NCBI GenBank assembly: GCA_016795385.1
Contig: JAEUHI010000057.1
Location: 1-64,000 of the forward strand
DNA: 64,000 bases
Direction of reading: 5' to 3'
Origin: Verrucomicrobiales bacterium
GTDB lineage: Bacteria > Verrucomicrobiota > Verrucomicrobiia > Verrucomicrobiales > DEV007
The translations under genes and the position numbers were made by a program. Below are positions 60,501-64,000 of the stretch, in pieces (the first letter of the stretch is position 1; every line of letters starts with the position of its first letter). The notes beneath the pieces were generated by a model, which saw nothing but the letters and a program-made list of their open reading frames with translations, was not told the DNA's origin and made no database searches.

Positions 60501-61112
60501 GTGGTCTCAGGCCCCGCCGAGATCGTGAACGGCACGGAACTGCGCTTCATCGGCGAAGGCCGCGTGACGGTGCGTGCGACGCAGGCCGGGGACGGAGACC
60601 ACGAAGCGGCGGCCGGCGTCGAGCGATCCTTCGAGGTGATCCTGCCGCGTCCCGATGTCGCGGTGGGGGCGTCGTTGGCGTCGCTCACCGGCGTCGGGAT
60701 CTACACGGCCCCGACCGGCCAGATCGTGCGCCTGACTTCGAAGCGGGCCAAGCCCGTCACCGGGATCGCCACCGTCTCGAATCAGGCTTCGCTGCCGGGT
60801 GGAGCGGCAGCGGATGTGCTCAAGCTCACCGGCACGCCGGGCAACCGGCTCTTCCTCATCACTTACCTCGGACCCACCGGGAATCTCACCGCGGGCCTCG
60901 TCGCCGGCACCTACCGCACCGAGGCGATCGATGCGGGTTCCCCGCCCGTTTCCATTCGCGTGGCGGTGAAGCCGAAAAAGAAGAAGCTGAAAAAGATCGT
61001 CGGCAATCGCACGAAATTCCGTCGCAAGGGTCTCCTGAACCTCGTGCAGGCCGTCGCCACGAGCCACACCGCGGCCAAGGATGGCGGTGTGATTCACGTG
61101 CAAACGCGTTGA
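57534..61112 (+). CDS. Surface protein with two FGE-like domains, cadherin-like and MBG-type repeats
   Basis: A 1192-residue exported protein (signal FPVLCVALLGGFVAQVAAA). A fibronectin-like start (about 25-110) precedes two formylglycine-generating-enzyme-like (SUMF1/C-lectin fold) domains (LRLVPAGSFTMG near 121; second at FATVPGGSFTMG near 397). Each has YRLPTEAEWEKAA or YRLPSEAEWEKAA and GFR(V/S). Then come a cadherin-like beta-sandwich (about 700-800; APDTFTYTTTVS), an MBG-type repeat (LTHVYDGTAKVASAS, about 905-960) and a basic tail (KPKKKKLKKIV). The catalytic Cys pair of true FGE is not recognised, so the domains more likely bind ligands. ATG 57534 is preceded by two GTG codons that are possible starts. 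Confidence 0.85.
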   Translation: MRLLQFPVLCVALLGGFVAQVAAAPVVTNVTAAQRPGTRFVDITYDLATPGFAFAEVSLEISSDGGATYVVPAVTVSGAIGPGVTPGMGKTITWDAVADWSKNQSDTMRFRVRARDDHPDGLRLVPAGSFTMGASGGDGDSDAPPIVVTLSPFFLQETETTLAQWQEVRTWAVANGYGDLATGAGEGDDHPVHSISWIDVVKWCNARSEREGLTPCYTVAGSVMRTGSMTPEVNWSANGYRLPTEAEWEKAARGGVVGKRFASGDDTITHLTGNYRSSAAYAYDVSATRGFHPDHEDGTMPYTSPVGSFAPNPYGFVDLAGNLVEYCWDLYDGDFYTLNNDRTDPKGPAFGNDRVVRGGGWNSFADVCRNSHRARIDPAVASNEHGFRVARGRLIDHFATVPGGSFTMGVTSGDADQDAPAVNVTVNTVYVEETETTKALWDEVRGWAVLNGYSDLAVGGGKAASHPVHSVSWWDALKWCNARSEREGLVPCYTVAGAVMRTGTTEPEVDWTANGYRLPSEAEWEKAARAGFQGFRFPRGTNIITHNAANYVSSSAFTYDTSSTRGFHPSHQGGGTPYTSPVGTFPANGHGLRDLSGNVAEWCWDWYAAGAYAASQGTTDPRGPAAGTARVLRGGGWDANAHYVRSAARHFGVPESLHQQNVGFRSVRTTFPRTMPLDSMPPAPGAESGDVSIDARSDNADLSSLFLSSGTLDPVFAPDTFTYTTTVSHSTGSLILVPSIAEGDATIGVRVNDGSFVPAASGAIFGPFSISVGSNTIEVRVTAENGVSIRTYTIVVTREKAAQSIAFAPIPDQLATATVTLAATGGASGNPVTFRVTNGPAEIAGNELSFTGAGVVTVFASQSGNASYADAPEVARTFTVTKAPAGVSLSGLTHVYDGTAKVASASTNPDGRSVRFTYEGSSVAPTRAGSYEVVATIDDPRYQGSATGTLVVTRATPSLVFGTVSDQFIGASLVLAATGGGSSAPVLYEVVSGPAEIVNGTELRFIGEGRVTVRATQAGDGDHEAAAGVERSFEVILPRPDVAVGASLASLTGVGIYTAPTGQIVRLTSKRAKPVTGIATVSNQASLPGGAAADVLKLTGTPGNRLFLITYLGPTGNLTAGLVAGTYRTEAIDAGSPPVSIRVAVKPKKKKLKKIVGNRTKFRRKGLLNLVQAVATSHTAAKDGGVIHVQTR

Positions 61113-61147
61113 GGTCTCCGGGACTTTTGTGCTAGGATGCCCCGCAG

Positions 61148-61987
61148 ATGCCCGTCCGATTCTTTTCCATCGCCATCGTCCTTTTCTGGCTCGGGAGTGT
61201 GGCGTGGCTTTGTGCGGTGGTCTGGGCTCCGCCTGGATCGCGCATGGCGAAGATCGATCCCCGCGAGGTCTACGCGGTCTTTTTCGCGTGGAACGACTCG
61301 ACCAAAATGACGCTGCTCGAAAACGGCGTGCGGCGGGGCGAGGTGACGATCGCGGGCGGGTCCGGCGTCGAGGCGGAGACGGGTGAGTTCGAGCGTTTCC
61401 TCTCCCTCTCGGGGCAGCTCGATTCCTTCGATGAGCGCAGTGGCGCCCCGGTCGTGGATCTCTTCTGGAAAGGCACCCTGACATTCACCGAAGCGATGGA
61501 AAGCCGGGGAGGGGAGTTCTCCGTGCGGATCCCGTCGAAAGAGTTGACCGCGATGATCGCCTACGATGGACCGATCCCGGGCGGCGCTGGGACGATGTCT
61601 GCGGCCTCGACCACTCGGACACCGATGCGGGCGCGGGTCGCGATGGGTGGACGCGAGGTCTTTGCGATCGGACCGGATTCGCCCTTCGATCCGGCGATGG
61701 CCGCACCGATGCTGGGCCCCCTCGCCTCGATGGGCGGAGTGAATCTTCTCGATCCCGCGCAGCTCTCGTTCTCAACCGAGGCGCGCGTGGGCAATTTCAA
61801 TCTCGGCGGTCGCGAGATGCGGGCCTTCCTGCTCACCCTCCGTAGCGAAGAGCAGGCCCAGGAATTGCGCATCTACCTCAGCGAAGCGGGCGAGCCGCTG
61901 CGGATCGAGAGTGATCTGGGCTTCGAGGCCGTCTCCGAGATTCTCGTGCCGCTCGAGGCCTATCAACGACGCCCGCGGACAAATTGA
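61148..61987 (+). CDS. Membrane-anchored protein of unknown function
   Basis: A 279-residue protein with an N-terminal membrane anchor (FFSIAIVLFWLGSVAWLCAVVW, about 5-26) and a beta-rich extracytoplasmic part. I see no recognised domain. Its stop is followed 1 nt later by the ATG of an ABC ATPase, so the two are probably co-transcribed. It may be an accessory subunit or substrate-binding-like component of the transporter. Confidence 0.7.
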   Translation: MPVRFFSIAIVLFWLGSVAWLCAVVWAPPGSRMAKIDPREVYAVFFAWNDSTKMTLLENGVRRGEVTIAGGSGVEAETGEFERFLSLSGQLDSFDERSGAPVVDLFWKGTLTFTEAMESRGGEFSVRIPSKELTAMIAYDGPIPGGAGTMSAASTTRTPMRARVAMGGREVFAIGPDSPFDPAMAAPMLGPLASMGGVNLLDPAQLSFSTEARVGNFNLGGREMRAFLLTLRSEEQAQELRIYLSEAGEPLRIESDLGFEAVSEILVPLEAYQRRPRTN

Positions 61988-61988
61988 C

Positions 61989-62723
61989 ATGATTGAAATT
62001 TCCCAACTGACGATGCGCTACGGCGATCTCCTTGCCCTCGACGGACTCGATCTCGTGATCCCGCAGGGAGAGCTCTTCGCCTTTCTCGGACCCAATGCGG
62101 CCGGCAAGACGACCACGATCAAACTGCTCACCGGTCTCATCGAGCCGACCGGTGGTGTCGCCAAAATCTGTGGTTACGACATCCAGAAAGACCCGCTCGA
62201 GGCGAAGCGCCGCATCGGCTACATCCCCGACGTGGCCGAGTTCTACGACAAGCTCACCCCGATGGAATTCATGGGGTTCATCGCCGAACTCTTCCAGGTG
62301 CCGCACGAGGCTGCCAAGGAGCGCACGCCGGAATTGATGGAGCGATTTTCCCTCGTGCCCTACGCGAGGCAGCGGATCGAGAATCTCAGCCACGGCACCC
62401 GCCAGCGCCTCGCCTTCGCCTCGGCCCTGTTGCACGAACCCGAGGTCATCATCGTCGATGAACCCATGGTGGGTCTCGACCCGAAAAACGCGCGGGTCGT
62501 GAAGGAGGAGTTGAAAGCGCGGAGCCGGGCCGGCGTCACCGTCTTTCTTTCGACCCACCTCCTCAACGTTGCGGAGGAACTCGCCGACCGCATCGGCATC
62601 ATCCATCACGGAAAGCTCCGCGCCATCGGAACGGTCGAAGAGATCCGCACGCAGTTCGGCGGCGCGGCGGGGGAATCGCTCGAGGAGTTGTTTCTGGGGA
62701 TCACGGGGGAGGAAGCGGAGTGA
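61989..62723 (+). CDS. ABC transporter ATP-binding protein
   Basis: A 244-residue ATPase subunit. The Walker A is LGPNAAGKTTTIKLL (near 34-48), the Q-loop region IGYIPDVAEFYD, the signature LSHGTRQRLAFA (near 135) and the Walker B VIIVDEPMVGLD (near 155-166); the H-loop is STHLLNVAEE. It belongs to the family that pairs with ABC-2-type permeases; none is encoded in the adjacent sequence. The signature is LSHG instead of LSGG, which is acceptable in this family. Translation is coupled to the gene at 61148, and the next gene is convergent. Confidence 0.92.
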   Translation: MIEISQLTMRYGDLLALDGLDLVIPQGELFAFLGPNAAGKTTTIKLLTGLIEPTGGVAKICGYDIQKDPLEAKRRIGYIPDVAEFYDKLTPMEFMGFIAELFQVPHEAAKERTPELMERFSLVPYARQRIENLSHGTRQRLAFASALLHEPEVIIVDEPMVGLDPKNARVVKEELKARSRAGVTVFLSTHLLNVAEELADRIGIIHHGKLRAIGTVEEIRTQFGGAAGESLEELFLGITGEEAE

Positions 62724-62734
62724 GGCGAACCACC

Positions 62735-63727
62735 TCACCCGATCAAGCCCTCGGCCATCAGTGCCGCTTCAAATTCCCCGCTCATCTCCGCATGGGCCAA
62801 GGCGACCATGTCGGCGACGCGCTCGGGTTGGCTCGTGCTGAGGGCGAGGGCGACGACGCCTGGAGCGGATCGCCCATAGGCCGCCGCCGCTGCCGCGGGT
62901 GAGACCGAAAACTGGGCACAGATCGCCTCAAAGCGGTCGCGCCAATCATAAAGCGCGGGATCCGATTCGCGGGTGACCTTGCGGTAGTCGAAGAACTCGC
63001 CTCCCGTGAGAAAACCTCCGTGAAAGACGGCCGAATTGACGATCGCCGTGCCGCGTTTCTCGAGCACCTCCATGAAGCGCCGCAACTCCACCGGATGCCG
63101 CATCACCGTGTAGGAATTCGCGAACATGACCCAGTCGAACTCGACTCCCGCCTCGTGGAGACGCAGGATCGAAAGCCAGTTTTTCGCCCCGACCCCGACC
63201 GCATCGGCCTTGCCCGCTCCCTTCAATTCGTAGAGGGCGCGGTAGGCCTCGAGTAGATCGCGGAATCGGTGCTCGTCGTCCGCCGCCGAGTCGGCTGCGG
63301 CGAGGTATTCATCGGGATCGTGCACCGAGACGACGCGCGATTCATAGGCACCGAGGAGCCGGTTGCCTTCCTCGTGACATTCGAGGATGCCCTCGTAGCA
63401 GAACCGCTGCACCGCGTCGTGTTCGAGACCGAACCAGGCCCCAGGTTCGAAGGTCGGCTCGGGCGTGAGAAGGGGCGCGCGTTTCCAGCCGAGTTTGTTG
63501 CTGATGACGACCTCTTCCGGCGCGATGCCGAGCGCGGCGAGGTGTTTGCCGAGACTCTCGAGAGCGAGTCCCGCCCCGTATTTGCCGGCCGAGTCGATGA
63601 AGACCGGTGATCCGGCGTGTTGAAACCAGGCCGCGATCAGTTCGCGTTTGGTCTCCTCCGGCACGACCCGGTAGATGTTCCCGAGCGGCGTGGTGCCGAA
63701 GACGATGCGGGGCCAGGGGAGGCTCAT
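62735..63727 (-). CDS. Aldo/keto reductase (L-fucose/D-threo-aldose dehydrogenase-like)
   Basis: A 330-residue barrel oxidoreductase. The catalytic tetrad appears as FIDSAGKYGAG (Asp, Tyr near 48-53), VVISNKLGW (Lys near 79) and VVSVHDPDEY (His near 133). The N-terminus LPWPRIVFGTTPLGNIYR resembles D-threo-aldose 1-dehydrogenases. These enzymes oxidise L-fucose-type sugars, in keeping with the fucU-like gene just upstream on the same strand. The substrate itself is inferred. ATG 63727 is chosen; a GTG at 63736 would overlap the upstream stop. Confidence 0.85.
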   Translation of the reverse strand: MSLPWPRIVFGTTPLGNIYRVVPEETKRELIAAWFQHAGSPVFIDSAGKYGAGLALESLGKHLAALGIAPEEVVISNKLGWKRAPLLTPEPTFEPGAWFGLEHDAVQRFCYEGILECHEEGNRLLGAYESRVVSVHDPDEYLAAADSAADDEHRFRDLLEAYRALYELKGAGKADAVGVGAKNWLSILRLHEAGVEFDWVMFANSYTVMRHPVELRRFMEVLEKRGTAIVNSAVFHGGFLTGGEFFDYRKVTRESDPALYDWRDRFEAICAQFSVSPAAAAAAYGRSAPGVVALALSTSQPERVADMVALAHAEMSGEFEAALMAEGLIG

Positions 63728-63732
63728 GCGAT

Positions 63733-64000
63733 TCACTTCACCGGGGTCACGCCCTTCACGAGGATGATGTTGCCATACTTCGCCGTTTCCCCGGTCATGA
63801 CGATCGCGAAAGCGCCGCGGGCCCGTTCGTAGAAGGCGAACCGTTCGACCCGTTCGATCGCCGGAGTCTCCGGGGCATGACGATGGATCGCCTCGAGATA
63901 CGCCGCCTCCACCGCCGGGTCGAGCGAGTCGCCCGGCACCGCATCCATCATCGCGACCGGATGCGGAATGAAGGAATCGAGCTCGAAGAGCGGAAGGATC
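63733..64000 (-). CDS. fucU: RbsD/FucU-family sugar mutarotase (C-terminal part, truncated by the window)
   Basis: The frame is open to the right edge, and 88 residues are visible. They match the C-terminal half of the FucU/RbsD mutarotases: LPLFELDSFIPHPVAMMDAV, IERVERFAFYERARGAFAI and TGETAKYGNIILVKGV. The Tyr of the FYERA segment and the Thr-Gly-Glu (TGET) region are conserved in FucU. Such enzymes interconvert L-fucose anomers before phosphorylation or oxidation. The gene's start lies outside the window. The stop overlaps a possible GTG start of the aldo/keto reductase. Confidence 0.75.
   Translation of the reverse strand, partial: ILPLFELDSFIPHPVAMMDAVPGDSLDPAVEAAYLEAIHRHAPETPAIERVERFAFYERARGAFAIVMTGETAKYGNIILVKGVTPVK

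Noticed and set aside
57534..61112. True sulfatase-maturating FGE
   Set aside because: The catalytic Cys pattern of FGE is not visible, and the two domains are embedded in a surface-type protein. Binding is more likely.

Overview
The window is a GC-rich bacterial chromosome segment that I assign by inference to the Verrucomicrobiota (PVC superphylum). The support is: a copy of the 14-bp LexA box reported for Verrucomicrobia (TGTTC-N4-GAACA) in front of ssb; PVC-type CxxCH heme proteins and a planctomycete-type cytochrome domain; several DUF1080 proteins, sulfatases and Gfo/Idh/MocA, SDR and TIM-barrel isomerase genes; and a prfB gene with the classical +1 frameshift. I found no CRISPR array, transposase, integrase or rRNA.

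Region 1 (1-9065) is a defence islet that ends against the 3' end of a minus-strand tmRNA gene (8710-9065). It holds hsdS, a hipB-hipA toxin-antitoxin pair with its own triple-repeat operator, a 61-codon hsdR/hsdS chimeric scar, a GIY-YIG/DUF4357 nuclease, a PD-(D/E)XK-like/DUF4268 protein, and hsdR. From hipB to the DUF4268 gene every stop overlaps the next start, and hsdR follows after 21 nt. Restriction therefore appears to be transcribed downstream of the antitoxin promoter rather than with hsdS.

Region 2 (9174-12046) has a two-gene metal-efflux-like system (permease plus a DUF1980-like partner with a very His-rich loop) and, divergently, an SOS-controlled ssb. Region 3 (12350-18611) carries two DUF1080 proteins, a glycoside-hydrolase/GT2 fusion and a tandem universal stress protein. 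Region 4 (18773-23524) is a four-gene phosphorelay operon followed by a PocR-AraC regulator. Region 5 (23567-30023) holds a cytidylate-kinase-like protein, an MgtC/DUF4010 membrane protein, a lipoprotein cytochrome, a large secreted protein, recO and prfB.

Region 6 (30154-46979) is mostly secreted catabolic genes: a secretin-like protein, a GH20/GH67-N-like protein, a PQQ propeller with EF-hands, a sulfatase, a sugar isomerase, a large PVC CxxCH protein, a Tat-exported DMFase-like protein, an orphan lipoprotein inside a direct repeat, and an SDR / Gfo-Idh-MocA / DapA-family / amidohydrolase cluster. Region 7 (46986-64000) has a DUF4143 ATPase with a repeated inverted motif, a 1272-residue sulfatase-GH2 fusion, an unknown secreted protein, an SGNH hydrolase, a second PVC CxxCH protein, a tandem FGE-like/MBG surface protein, an ABC ATPase, an aldo/keto reductase and the end of a fucU-like gene.

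Taken together the non-defence part looks like the genome of a heterotroph that degrades complex, probably sulfated, polysaccharides. Starts were chosen from conserved N-termini, signal peptides and stop/start overlaps because Shine-Dalgarno sequences are mostly weak here.
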